NCBI GenBank assembly: GCA_038205395.1
Contig: JBBRBX010000133.1
Coordinates: 1-13,213 of the forward strand
Reading direction: 5' to 3'
Source of the DNA: Fredericiella sp038205395
GTDB taxonomy: Bacteria; Chloroflexota; Anaerolineae; Caldilineales; Caldilineaceae
Length of the DNA stretch: 13,213 nt
Both the position numbers and the translations under genes were made by a program. This document shows positions 7,232 to 13,175 of this stretch, in pieces; position 1 is the stretch's first letter; every line of letters starts with the position of its first letter. The notes beneath the pieces are model-generated. The model did not search any database, was not told where the DNA came from, and saw only the letters and a program-made list of their open reading frames with translations.

Positions 7232-7253
7232 GGTTACTCGTCAGGTTACTCGT
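7232..7253. repeat. Tandem 10-bp repeat just upstream of the CapA-like gene
   Basis: GGTTACTCGT occurs at 7232-7241 and 7244-7253, separated by CA, giving a 12-bp period. The copies lie 5 to 26 nt upstream of the minus-strand ATG, where a ribosome site or leader would be. Two identical half-sites about one helical turn apart suit a regulator site, but a simple duplication is equally possible. Confidence 0.5.
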
Positions 7254-7282
7254 TGGTTCTTTAGAAACGGCAGACAAACATG

Positions 7283-7301
7283 CTTGTGCGGTCAGCACAA
7301 G
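7283..7301 (-). terminator. Hairpin directly after the Ala/Trp-repeat protein gene
   Basis: On the minus strand the stop codon (7304-7302) is followed at once by CTTGTGC (7301-7295), a 5-nt loop and GCACAAG (7289-7283), a perfect 7-bp stem. The following bases include only short T-runs (ATGTTTGTC and CGTTTCT). It probably ends or weakens transcription between this gene and the CapA-like gene. Confidence 0.45.
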
Positions 7302-8855
7302 TCAATCGCACACAACTTCTTCCACCGGGCACAGTCCGGTCGTCTGGCACCAAAGCTGGCGGGTGCGCTGCGCTGCACAGGCGGCAGCGGCAGCTGTATT
7401 GTCCCAAGCCGCAGCCGCGCCGCTCGCCGTGCCGTCCCATATGGTTGCGGCCCCGGCTGCACCTGCATTCACTGCGGCGCCGGCTCCATCGGCCGCTTTG
7501 GTGGCCCCGCCGCTGGTTGCGCTCCATACGGTTTTGGCACCCTGGGTGATCGATTCACTGGTGTTGGCCGCTGCATTCTCCAATGCATTCAGCCCCAACT
7601 GCGAAGCGCCTGCCGTCATACCGGCCAGGCTGGACATCTGCGCCCCGCTCTTCTCCCACCACGAACTGGCGGCCTGCGTCGTCGATTGCAGCAGCGCGTT
7701 GGTGCTGGCCAGTTCGCTGACGGCGCCGCCGCCGATCTGCTGCGCTACTTCGGTTTCGAGGCCTACTAACGGCACACGCAGCTTGCCGCCCACCTGCAGG
7801 TAGGGCAGTTCGTCGCCGGAGAAGGGGATGTAGAGAGAAAGCTCGCCGCGCGTTTCCAGCACCTGATTGGGATTGATTGCCGAGGAGGCCACGCCGCCCA
7901 ATGCAAGGCCGTTGGCATCCACGCGCATCATGCCATCGAAGGCAAGCGGCTCGCCTTCAAGACGCAGCAGCTTGCCTAACGGCCCGCCGTTGATGCCCAT
8001 GCCGCCGGAAAGCTGTAAAAAGTTTTTGCTCATGTCAGGCGAAAGCAGGGCGCCCACCCCGATCGTGGTGCGTGTAGGCAAAATGACGCCGTTCAGGAGT
8101 GGAAAGGTAGCCGGCGTCAGCCCAAACAGCCCCATCACCATCCCCAGATCCGTCAACTGCGCCAGCGAAAGCTGCCCATCCAGATAGACCAGCGCCGACT
8201 GCGGATCGATCACAATCGAAAAGCGGTCGCCTTCGGGGATGCTAAAGCGCAGCGGCTGGCCGTCTTGACTGCCGCCGGGCATCGTAGTATCCAGTTGCAG
8301 ACCACCGCCCAGGTGAAAGAATAAATACCGTTGGTCAGGGTCCAAAACTGTGCTGAAACCATCCAGCGTGGAACCCAAATCGTAGCCGATCTCGGCGCCA
8401 AACGGGCCGGCGATCTGCAGGTTTGGTCCCAGGTTGAGGCTGGGCACAATTTCCGTGCTCGCACCGTGCAGCCGATCCAGCTGGCCATCTTTGTCCAGAT
8501 GCAGTTCAAAGTCGCCATTCTTCAGTTTGATGGAGCCAAAGGGCAGATTGAGGTTAATGCTGTCGCTGATCTCCAGGCTGACGCCTTTGGACAGGAAGGG
8601 GATGGCCCCCGCCGGCAAATCGAGCTTGACCGGTGCATCCAACGGCACATCGGAAGCAACCTGAATGCCGCCCAAGTCAAAGGCTACCGAACAGACGCCA
8701 TTTTGGCAGCTTACCTTGTAGCTAGTGGAGTCCGGATCACTTTTTTCTGCCTGTTGGGGCGCGGCGGCCAATGCAGGCTGCGCGATGAGGCTTACAACTA
8801 AGGCCAGAGCGGCAGCCAGTTTGTGCAGGCCGCGCTTGTGCTGCATGCGTAACAT
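7302..8855 (-). CDS. Secreted protein with beta-rich body and Ala/Gly/Trp repeat tail, function unknown
   Basis: A 517-aa protein I do not recognise. A signal peptide (basic start, hydrophobic core, 'QPALA' cleavage site near residue 30) predicts export. Residues about 45-375 alternate short hydrophobic and polar stretches as in a beta-sheet domain ('SLEISDSINLNLPFGSIKL', 'YLFFHLGGGLQLD', 'RGELSLYIPF'); C50 and C55 could form a disulfide. From about 385 the character changes to Ala/Gly/Ser-rich amphipathic helix with spaced tryptophans: W399-W400, W444, W473, W484, W502. 'AATIWDGTASG' and 'AAAAWDNTAAA' are consecutive 11-residue units. The last 25 residues contain four cysteines (493, 503, 509, 516). 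Shine-Dalgarno GGAAAGGA (8870-8863) lies 7 nt before the ATG. The hendecad tail resembles apolipoprotein- or LEA-like surface helices in pattern only. It could bind lipid or coat a surface; this is inference. Confidence 0.75.
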   Translation of the reverse strand: MLRMQHKRGLHKLAAALALVVSLIAQPALAAAPQQAEKSDPDSTSYKVSCQNGVCSVAFDLGGIQVASDVPLDAPVKLDLPAGAIPFLSKGVSLEISDSINLNLPFGSIKLKNGDFELHLDKDGQLDRLHGASTEIVPSLNLGPNLQIAGPFGAEIGYDLGSTLDGFSTVLDPDQRYLFFHLGGGLQLDTTMPGGSQDGQPLRFSIPEGDRFSIVIDPQSALVYLDGQLSLAQLTDLGMVMGLFGLTPATFPLLNGVILPTRTTIGVGALLSPDMSKNFLQLSGGMGINGGPLGKLLRLEGEPLAFDGMMRVDANGLALGGVASSAINPNQVLETRGELSLYIPFSGDELPYLQVGGKLRVPLVGLETEVAQQIGGGAVSELASTNALLQSTTQAASSWWEKSGAQMSSLAGMTAGASQLGLNALENAAANTSESITQGAKTVWSATSGGATKAADGAGAAVNAGAAGAATIWDGTASGAAAAWDNTAAAAACAAQRTRQLWCQTTGLCPVEEVVCD

Positions 8856-8967
8856 TGATGGGTCCTTTCCTATTCAACTGCTGAAATCGCAGGCAAGGGC
8901 TGAGTTCAGCGCAACAGTGCAATCGCTCAGTCACGCGCGGCCGGAACTGGCTGATTTGATTGCTACT

Positions 8968-8996
8968 ACTATACAACACGCGTAGGGTGCACTGGA
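8968..8996 (-). promoter_or_regulatory. Possible promoter for the Ala/Trp-repeat protein gene
   Basis: On the minus strand TATAGT (8973-8968) matches five of six -10 positions, with a poor -35 (TCCAGT, 8996-8991) at 17 bp. It would give a leader of about 105 nt. The gap between the divergent genes (8856-9140, 285 bp) holds this and the facing promoter at 9087-9115 and no other gene that I can see. Confidence 0.25.
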
Positions 8997-9086
8997 AGTG
9001 GAGAGGTATGGCTTTTGCAAAGTCTGCTCTTGGGCGCGGGAAATGACGATATACGCGCATCCGGCGTGGATGGGCAGGTGGATAAA

Positions 9087-9115
9087 TAAGCACAGGAACA
9101 CTTCTACGGTATAAT
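9087..9115 (+). promoter_or_regulatory. Promoter for the cyclodeaminase-family gene
   Basis: A perfect -10 TATAAT lies at 9110-9115. A weak -35 TAAGCA (9087-9092, three of six) is 17 bp upstream. The -10 overlaps the ATG at 9114, which therefore cannot be the start of a transcript made from this promoter; the ATG at 9141 with its own Shine-Dalgarno site fits a leader of about 20 nt. Confidence 0.55.
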
Positions 9116-9140
9116 GAGTGGCAACCAGGAGGACAGCTTT

Positions 9141-10127
9141 ATGCTTGTGCTTGCCCGCAGTGATGTGGAAAAGCTGCTGACGATGGCCGATGCCATCGCT
9201 GCAGTGGAAGAGGGCTACCGTCAATTGGCGCTTGGCCATGTGACGATGCCGCAGCGTCTTGCCACAACAGTCGAACCTTACAACGGCGTCCACCTGGCTA
9301 TGCCTGCTTTTGTGGGCGGCGATCCCGGCACGCTGGCGATCAAAATTGTGACCGTTTTCAGTGACAACCCCACCCGCTATGGTGAGCCGACCATTCAAGG
9401 TGTGGTGCTGCTGCATGACGCGCGCACCGGCAAGCCCCTGGCGTTACTGGATGCTGAGCACTTGACGGCCATGCGCACCGGCGCGGCCAGCGGCGTCGCC
9501 ACCAAACTGCTGGCGCTGCCGGATGCCGCCACAGCCACGATGCTTGGTTCGGGGGCGCAGGCCTGCACCCAATTGCCTGCCGTTTGCGCCGTGCGCCCGA
9601 TCCGGCAGGCGTGGGTTTACTCGCTCAACGCCGAACAGGATGCAGCCTATGCGCAGGAGATGAGTGAAAGGTTGGGTATACCGGTGCAGCGGGCGTCCGA
9701 TCTGCGTGCCGCCATTGAATCCGCTGACATTATCTGCACCGCCACTAACAGCAGCACACCCCTGTTTGACGGCGGCTGGCTGCAGCCCGGCGTCCATATC
9801 AACGGCATCGGCTCGTATACCCGCACAATGCGCGAACTGGACACCACCACCATCTTGCGCAGCCGGCTCTATGTTGATGGGCGCGGCGCTGCGCAGAGCG
9901 AAGCCGGCGACATCGTCATCCCCGTGGCCGAAGGCGCCATTACCTATGACCATGTGATCGCCGAAATCGGGGCTGTCCTCTTGGGACGAGCCGTTGGCCG
10001 CACCTCGCCCGCCGACATTACGGTATTCAAGTCTGTCGGCATGGCGGTGCAGGATGCCGTAACCGCGCCTTTGGTCTACCAACGGGCGCTTGAGCAAGGG
10101 TTGGGGCAAACAGTTGAACTTAGCTAG
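9141..10127 (+). CDS. Ornithine cyclodeaminase/mu-crystallin family NAD(P)-dependent protein
   Basis: A 328-aa cytoplasmic protein of the OCD_Mu_crystall family, which includes ornithine cyclodeaminase, alanine dehydrogenase of archaeal type and ketimine or pyrroline-2-carboxylate reductases. Seen: Lys68 in 'LAIKIVTVF' and Arg112 in 'AMRTGAASGVAT', the places where the family binds the substrate carboxylate; the Rossmann motif 'LGSGAQA' (135-141); 'ADIICTATNSSTPLF' (195-209); 'HINGIGSYTRTMRELD' (219-234); and the C-terminal 'FKSVGMAVQD' (296-305). In true ornithine cyclodeaminase a catalytic Asp lies in the 'GGDxPGKxEL' motif; here that position reads 'GSYTRTMREL' with no Asp. The protein is therefore more likely a ketimine reductase or amino-acid dehydrogenase-type member than a strict ornithine cyclodeaminase. 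The start at 9141 is set by AGGAGG (9127-9132) 8 nt upstream. The substrate cannot be decided from sequence. Confidence 0.88.
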   Translation: MLVLARSDVEKLLTMADAIAAVEEGYRQLALGHVTMPQRLATTVEPYNGVHLAMPAFVGGDPGTLAIKIVTVFSDNPTRYGEPTIQGVVLLHDARTGKPLALLDAEHLTAMRTGAASGVATKLLALPDAATATMLGSGAQACTQLPAVCAVRPIRQAWVYSLNAEQDAAYAQEMSERLGIPVQRASDLRAAIESADIICTATNSSTPLFDGGWLQPGVHINGIGSYTRTMRELDTTTILRSRLYVDGRGAAQSEAGDIVIPVAEGAITYDHVIAEIGAVLLGRAVGRTSPADITVFKSVGMAVQDAVTAPLVYQRALEQGLGQTVELS

Positions 10128-10131
10128 CGCC

Positions 10132-10159
10132 TTGACGGCTCGGCGAGACCGTCTACAAT
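10132..10159 (+). promoter_or_regulatory. Sigma-70-type promoter for the gene at 10277
   Basis: TTGACG (10132-10137, five of six) and TACAAT (10154-10159, five of six) are 16 bp apart. The transcript would begin near 10166, after the ATG at 10163, which supports a downstream start for the next gene. It begins 4 bp after the stop of the cyclodeaminase-family gene. Confidence 0.6.
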
Positions 10160-10276
10160 CTCATGTTTCTTGTCGCAGAACGTGTCAGCGATCAATGCCA
10201 GGAGCGAGAACTGGCGGACAAAGCAGGCATATATGCCGTCACGTCGCGTTACTGGCCGCCGATTGGCGTAGAGCGC

Positions 10277-10858
10277 ATGGATCTATATTTGACGCCATTA
10301 GCAAGTCACCGTCTTTTTGATGCGCACTCGGTGCGCCTGCAAAGCGCCGTCAATGAAGTACTTCAATACTTCACCGTCAGCCACAGCGGCTCCGTGCGCG
10401 GCCGGCGGCCGATCTGCGCCGGCCTTTTCACCATTTACGACCACAACCATACGCATTACTGGGAGGGTCTTAGCTTTGGCGGCACAGTGACGGTGACGGT
10501 GCACTATGCCTATACACAGGTCGTGCTCACCTCGCCGGCGCCTATCTTTTTCCTTATAGGCGACGCTGACCCTATTCAACATCTGTTGTTTGACGAAATT
10601 ATGGCCAACGTGGCTCGCCACCGTGCCGAAGCGCACGAAAGTGACGCCGAATATGCGCGCCGCCTGGCGCGTGCGGATCCGTATATGCTTTTTCTGGCGG
10701 CGCTCAATTCGCTGCACAAGATGGCCCGGCGTGGCCCGCCCTCGATGTCCGGCAACCACCATATTGAAGTGCAGCGCGCTGTGCAGCGTATGATCGATGC
10801 CGTGCGCAAACTGGACGGCTGGCCCGAACAGGCGCCGCAGATGGAAGACCTTTTGTAG
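10277..10858 (+). CDS. Conserved-looking protein of unknown function
   Basis: A 193-aa protein from ATG 10277; I do not recognise a family. The N-terminal half looks like a beta-rich domain ('SGSVRGRRPICAGLFTIYD', then 'HTHYWEGLSFGGTVTVTVHY'), followed by 'SPAPIFFLIGDADPIQHLL' and an Arg/Ala/Glu-rich helical C-terminal half ending in 'QMEDLL'. Several histidines cluster in 'YDHNHTHYW', which could bind metal; that is speculative. There is no signal peptide or membrane helix. The alternative ATG at 10163 would add 38 residues, but the promoter at 10132-10159 predicts transcription starting after it, and the added codons have weaker GC bias at third positions than the rest. Neither start has a good Shine-Dalgarno site, so the start is less sure than the gene. 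Confidence 0.75.
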   Translation: MDLYLTPLASHRLFDAHSVRLQSAVNEVLQYFTVSHSGSVRGRRPICAGLFTIYDHNHTHYWEGLSFGGTVTVTVHYAYTQVVLTSPAPIFFLIGDADPIQHLLFDEIMANVARHRAEAHESDAEYARRLARADPYMLFLAALNSLHKMARRGPPSMSGNHHIEVQRAVQRMIDAVRKLDGWPEQAPQMEDLL

Positions 10859-10879
10859 GCAATCCGGTAGGCAATCCGG
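10856..10879. repeat. 12-bp perfect tandem duplication containing the stop codon
   Basis: TAGGCAATCCGG occurs twice head to tail (10856-10867 and 10868-10879). The first copy begins with the TAG stop of the upstream gene, so the duplication leaves the protein unchanged and puts a second in-frame TAG 12 bp later. It looks like replication slippage at the gene end. Confidence 0.6.
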
Positions 10880-10952
10880 CCGCACAACCGGCAGGCAGGC
10901 AGCAGCCCTCTCTTGCGGACAGTACGCGCCCCTCCCCCCAGCCAGATCACCA

Positions 10953-10968
10953 CCTGCCGGACGGCAGG
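10953..10968 (+). terminator. Compact GC hairpin between two plus-strand genes
   Basis: CCTGCCG (10953-10959) and CGGCAGG (10962-10968) form an inverted repeat with a 2-4 nt loop. No T-run follows. It sits in the 190-bp gap after the 10277 gene and could end that transcript weakly or simply be structured intergenic DNA. The rest of the gap is low-complexity, with several CGGCAGG-like and C-rich runs. Confidence 0.3.
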
Positions 10969-10991
10969 CGTCACAGCCTCCTCTTCCCTGC

Positions 10992-11021
10992 TATAACTAT
11001 GGCAGGCGCTAGACCAGCGCC
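10992..11021 (+). promoter_or_regulatory. Possible -10 and leader hairpin for the ParB-like gene
   Basis: TATAAC (10992-10997) is a five-of-six -10 candidate with no convincing -35. Eight bases later GGCGCT (11005-11010) and AGCGCC (11016-11021) form a 6-bp stem with a 5-nt loop. It would be at the very start of the transcript, 12 nt before the AGGAGG ribosome site. A 5' hairpin here could stabilise the mRNA or serve as a protein site. Confidence 0.35.
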
Positions 11022-11048
11022 CAGGTCAGCAAGAGGAGGATAGCCGCC

Positions 11049-11516
11049 ATGTCATTTGACCCATCTTATACAATGCCGGCAGCCATGAACGATGCACGTA
11101 TACAGGCGGTGGACCTATATCGCCATCAGTCCTGGAAAGCCAGGGTCCGCTGCTTCTGGGCGCTGCTGACCCATGCCTCCAGCCACCTGCAGGAGCTTTG
11201 CAGCGGCGCAGGAACCGGTCACAGCCATGAGGGCGCTTATGTCGGGATGCGTACAGTGGAAATTGAAAAGATTTGCGGCAGCGAAGAACGGGCCGAGGAT
11301 TTTGACACCTACTTTCGCCCACTGGCAAGCCACAACCGTGAACGCTGGCTGAGTGTGGCCGAGGCGCGTATGCGGGGTGCCTCTCTGCCGCCGGTGCAGT
11401 TGATCGAGGTCAGCGGCCGCTATTACGTGCGCGACGGCCACCACCGCATCTCGGTGGCGCAGGCGCTGGGCGAATGTTTTATCGACGCTGAGGTCGTCCG
11501 CTGGCAAATGCGCTAA
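11049..11516 (+). CDS. Small ParB/sulfiredoxin-like domain protein
   Basis: A 155-aa cytoplasmic protein. The C-terminal part, 'PPVQLIEVSGRYYVRDGHHR' (114-133) followed by 'ISVAQALGECFIDAEVV', matches the ParB N-terminal/sulfiredoxin fold: a strand ending in a hydrophobic pair, a 'YYVRDGHHR' turn equivalent to ParB box II (GxHR), and a closing helix and strand. The DNA-binding helix-turn-helix and dimer domains of full ParB proteins are absent, so it is not a chromosome partition protein. Such stand-alone domains may bind a nucleotide (CTP or ATP), or be nucleases or regulators; which applies here cannot be read. The N-terminal 110 residues are helical ('QSWKARVRCFWALL') with a His-containing 'GHSHEGAYVGMRTVEIEKI'. 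AGGAGG (11034-11039) lies 9 nt before the ATG. Confidence 0.75.
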   Translation: MSFDPSYTMPAAMNDARIQAVDLYRHQSWKARVRCFWALLTHASSHLQELCSGAGTGHSHEGAYVGMRTVEIEKICGSEERAEDFDTYFRPLASHNRERWLSVAEARMRGASLPPVQLIEVSGRYYVRDGHHRISVAQALGECFIDAEVVRWQMR

Positions 11517-11524
11517 AACAGTAG

Positions 11525-11619
11525 GATGGTGTTACAACCAGGCGCACAAAACCGCGACATTTTGTAGCATGCGTAACAGCCGCGTCCTTGCTACAATACC
11601 TGGTTGTAACCCAACCATC
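11525..11619. repeat. Nested inverted repeat, about 95 bp, around a promoter
   Basis: Outer arms: GATGGT plus GTTACAACCAGG (11525-11542) is the reverse complement of CCTGGTTGTAAC (11599-11610) plus ACCATC (11614-11619), with only a 3-nt bulge (11611-11613) in the right arm. This gives 18 matched pairs. Inner arms: TTGTAGCA (11562-11569) and TGCTACAA (11589-11596), a perfect 8-bp pair. The whole lies between the ParB-like gene stop (11516) and the ribosome site (11632) of the propeller gene, and the inner right arm overlaps a -10 element. It could be a double operator, a large transcript-end hairpin, or a small miniature mobile element; no clear target duplication flanks it. Confidence 0.7.
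11592..11597 (+). promoter_or_regulatory. -10 element for the secreted propeller gene
   Basis: TACAAT is the same -10 hexamer as in the promoter at 10154. No good -35 lies 16-18 bp upstream, which suggests that an activator or another sigma factor is needed, or that the call is wrong. The hexamer overlaps the right arm of the inner inverted repeat, so a protein bound there would block it. Confidence 0.4.
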
Positions 11620-11644
11620 TGTATCAGTATTAGGAGGATATGTC

Positions 11645-13060
11645 ATGCGAGTTTTTACCAGTATTCTTTTTGCGGCCGCCTTGGCCGTGCTAGGGCTGTT
11701 GGTGGCGCCCAGTGTCCAGGCCGCACCGGCTGCCGCCACTGCCACTCCAACGCCGGTCGCCGCCGGCGAGGCCATGACGGAGACGGAAAGCGCGGCGATG
11801 ACGGAGACGGTGACCACGACCGCCACCACTACGGTCACCGCACCCATTACGGTTGAGAGCGCGCGCCCGGTGACAGACATACTCAATGAGCGCCAAGCTC
11901 CTTTCGCCACCCTGTCGCCCGACGGCCGCTTTATCGCCTGGTACACTGAAACCGGCAACCGCCGCAACCGTGAGCAGCAGATCTGCCTGTTCACCTTTGC
12001 CAACGCCGGCAAACGCTGCCACTCGCTGCCGAGCGGTGAGTTCCGCAATTTTCCTTATCAACTGCAGTGGGCGCCAACCAGCGACGCTATCGCCTTTAGC
12101 GAGAACCCTTTCCAGCTTGGCAATGAAAGCGATATCTGGCTGATGAGCGTGCCTGATGGCGCCTTCACCAACCTGACCGACGACGGGTTGGCAGGCTCTT
12201 GGACGCCGATGGTTGCGCAGTCGGATACGCCGGTCAATCTGGATTATCTGCCTACCTGGAATGCTGATGACGGGGCTATCTATTTCTGGCGTGCCAACCC
12301 GACCGGCGGCCTCACCTTTACACTAAGCTTGCAGCGCATCGACCCAGCGGGCGGCGAGGCTGAGGAGGTGGCGGACATGAATGCACTGCTGCCGCAGCAT
12401 TTGCCCTTGTTTGACTTTGAAAGTATTTATCTAGATGGTCCGGCGGCGATTTCTCCCGACGGCAGCAAAATGGCCGTGCTGCTGGCCGACTTCACCGATA
12501 TGGGTGGGCGGCAGTTTAGCCTGTACATGATGGATCTGACCGACCCGGCGGCCGAGCCGCAGTTGCTGGTGGGGCCGGACGAATGGGCTACAGCCATTCC
12601 CGACTGGCAGTCCATGCCGGCTACGCCGCATGGTCTTAGCTGGCTGCCGGACAGCCAAGGGGTGGTCGTTGCGGCGTTGAGCATTACGACCTGGACGCCA
12701 TTTACGGTCTTTTATTATGTGGACGCAGCTAGCGGTGAGAAGACGCCGGTGGTGGATTTCAGCGGCCTGGAAAACTCGGACGCCTATTTTGACAACGCGC
12801 CCGACACTGCAATTCCCTGGCGCTTCTTCTCGCCGTGGACTGCCTCCCTCTCGCCGCTGAGCGATGACCTGCTGCTGCTCAACAACCTGGGTGGCGTGAT
12901 TGGGCTGTTTGTCGCTCCGCAGCCGCCGGCTGAAGAACTGCCGCCCCTGGTGCAGACTGCCAGCTCGTGGAGCATCTCCTCGGTGACGCAGTCCAGCCAC
13001 AGCAGCAACGGCAAGGTCATGATGTACGGGCTGCTGTTGACGCTGGCGCAGCCGGAGTAG
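11645..13060 (+). CDS. Secreted PD40/TolB-type beta-propeller protein
   Basis: A 471-aa exported protein. A signal peptide ending near 'SVQA' (residue 26) is followed by a Thr/Ala-rich linker (27-72) and then repeated propeller blades with the PD40 signature: 'LSPDGRFIAWY' (90-100), 'LQWAPTSDAIAFS' (140-152), 'PTWNADDGAIYFWR' (203-216), 'AISPDGSKMAVLL' (268-280) and 'LSWLPDSQGVVVAAL' further on. Blade ends carry 'DIWLMSVPDG' and 'LYMMDLTD', also typical. TolB-like propellers usually act in binding rather than catalysis; no peptidase domain follows, so this is not a prolyl oligopeptidase. C114 and C125 may form a disulfide. The start at 11645 is set by AGGAGG (11632-11637) 7 nt upstream and yields a proper signal peptide; the longer frame from 11588 starts within the inverted repeat. 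The ligand is unknown. Confidence 0.85.
   Translation: MRVFTSILFAAALAVLGLLVAPSVQAAPAAATATPTPVAAGEAMTETESAAMTETVTTTATTTVTAPITVESARPVTDILNERQAPFATLSPDGRFIAWYTETGNRRNREQQICLFTFANAGKRCHSLPSGEFRNFPYQLQWAPTSDAIAFSENPFQLGNESDIWLMSVPDGAFTNLTDDGLAGSWTPMVAQSDTPVNLDYLPTWNADDGAIYFWRANPTGGLTFTLSLQRIDPAGGEAEEVADMNALLPQHLPLFDFESIYLDGPAAISPDGSKMAVLLADFTDMGGRQFSLYMMDLTDPAAEPQLLVGPDEWATAIPDWQSMPATPHGLSWLPDSQGVVVAALSITTWTPFTVFYYVDAASGEKTPVVDFSGLENSDAYFDNAPDTAIPWRFFSPWTASLSPLSDDLLLLNNLGGVIGLFVAPQPPAEELPPLVQTASSWSISSVTQSSHSSNGKVMMYGLLLTLAQPE
11774..11810 (+). repeat. 24-bp period repeat in the propeller gene linker
   Basis: ATGACGGAGACGG occurs at 11774-11786 and 11798-11810, encoding MTETESAA then MTETVTTT. It lies in the flexible Thr-rich linker between signal peptide and propeller, a place where repeat number can change without harm to folding. 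Confidence 0.6.
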
Positions 13061-13080
13061 GACGAAAACAGCAACTAGAA

Positions 13081-13110
13081 GTGGGGGGCCCAAAACAGGG
13101 CCGCCCCCAC
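13081..13110 (+). terminator. Strong GC hairpin after the propeller gene
   Basis: GTGGGGG (13081-13087) pairs with CCCCCAC (13104-13110) and, inside a 2-nt bulge, GCCC (13088-13091) pairs with GGGC (13098-13101) around the 6-nt loop AAAACA. It begins 20 bp after the stop. A T-run is missing, as in the other hairpins of this window, but the stem is strong and termination is likely. Confidence 0.55.
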
Positions 13111-13112
13111 AA

Positions 13113-13175
13113 TATAATAGCCACAAAGAGTGAGTTGTGTACAGGCAAAGTAGCCGGTTTTTTGAGGGGACCGGC
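13113..13175 (+). promoter_or_regulatory. Possible promoter and leader hairpin for a gene beyond the right edge
   Basis: TATAAT (13113-13118) is a perfect -10 with no clear -35, directly after the GC hairpin. Downstream, GCCGGT (13153-13158) and ACCGGC (13170-13175) form a 6-bp stem with an 11-nt loop. No coding start is seen before the end of the window, so this would be the leader of the next gene. Confidence 0.3.

Noticed and set aside
9114..9140. Start of the cyclodeaminase-family gene at ATG 9114
   Set aside because: This ATG overlaps a perfect TATAAT; the ATG at 9141 has AGGAGG at 8 nt and gives the family's usual N-terminus.
8843..11576. The 12-mer GCATGCGTAACA-like string near both 8844 and 11568
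   Set aside because: One or a few repeated 12-mers are expected by chance in 13 kb, and the contexts are unrelated.
11519..11629. CAGTA on both sides of the nested inverted repeat as a target-site duplication
   Set aside because: The copies lie at different distances from the two arms (1 and 5 nt) and a 5-base match is weak.
11588..11644. Propeller gene start at 11588
   Set aside because: It begins inside the inverted repeat and -10 region, and would place 19 residues ahead of a good signal peptide; AGGAGG precedes 11645.
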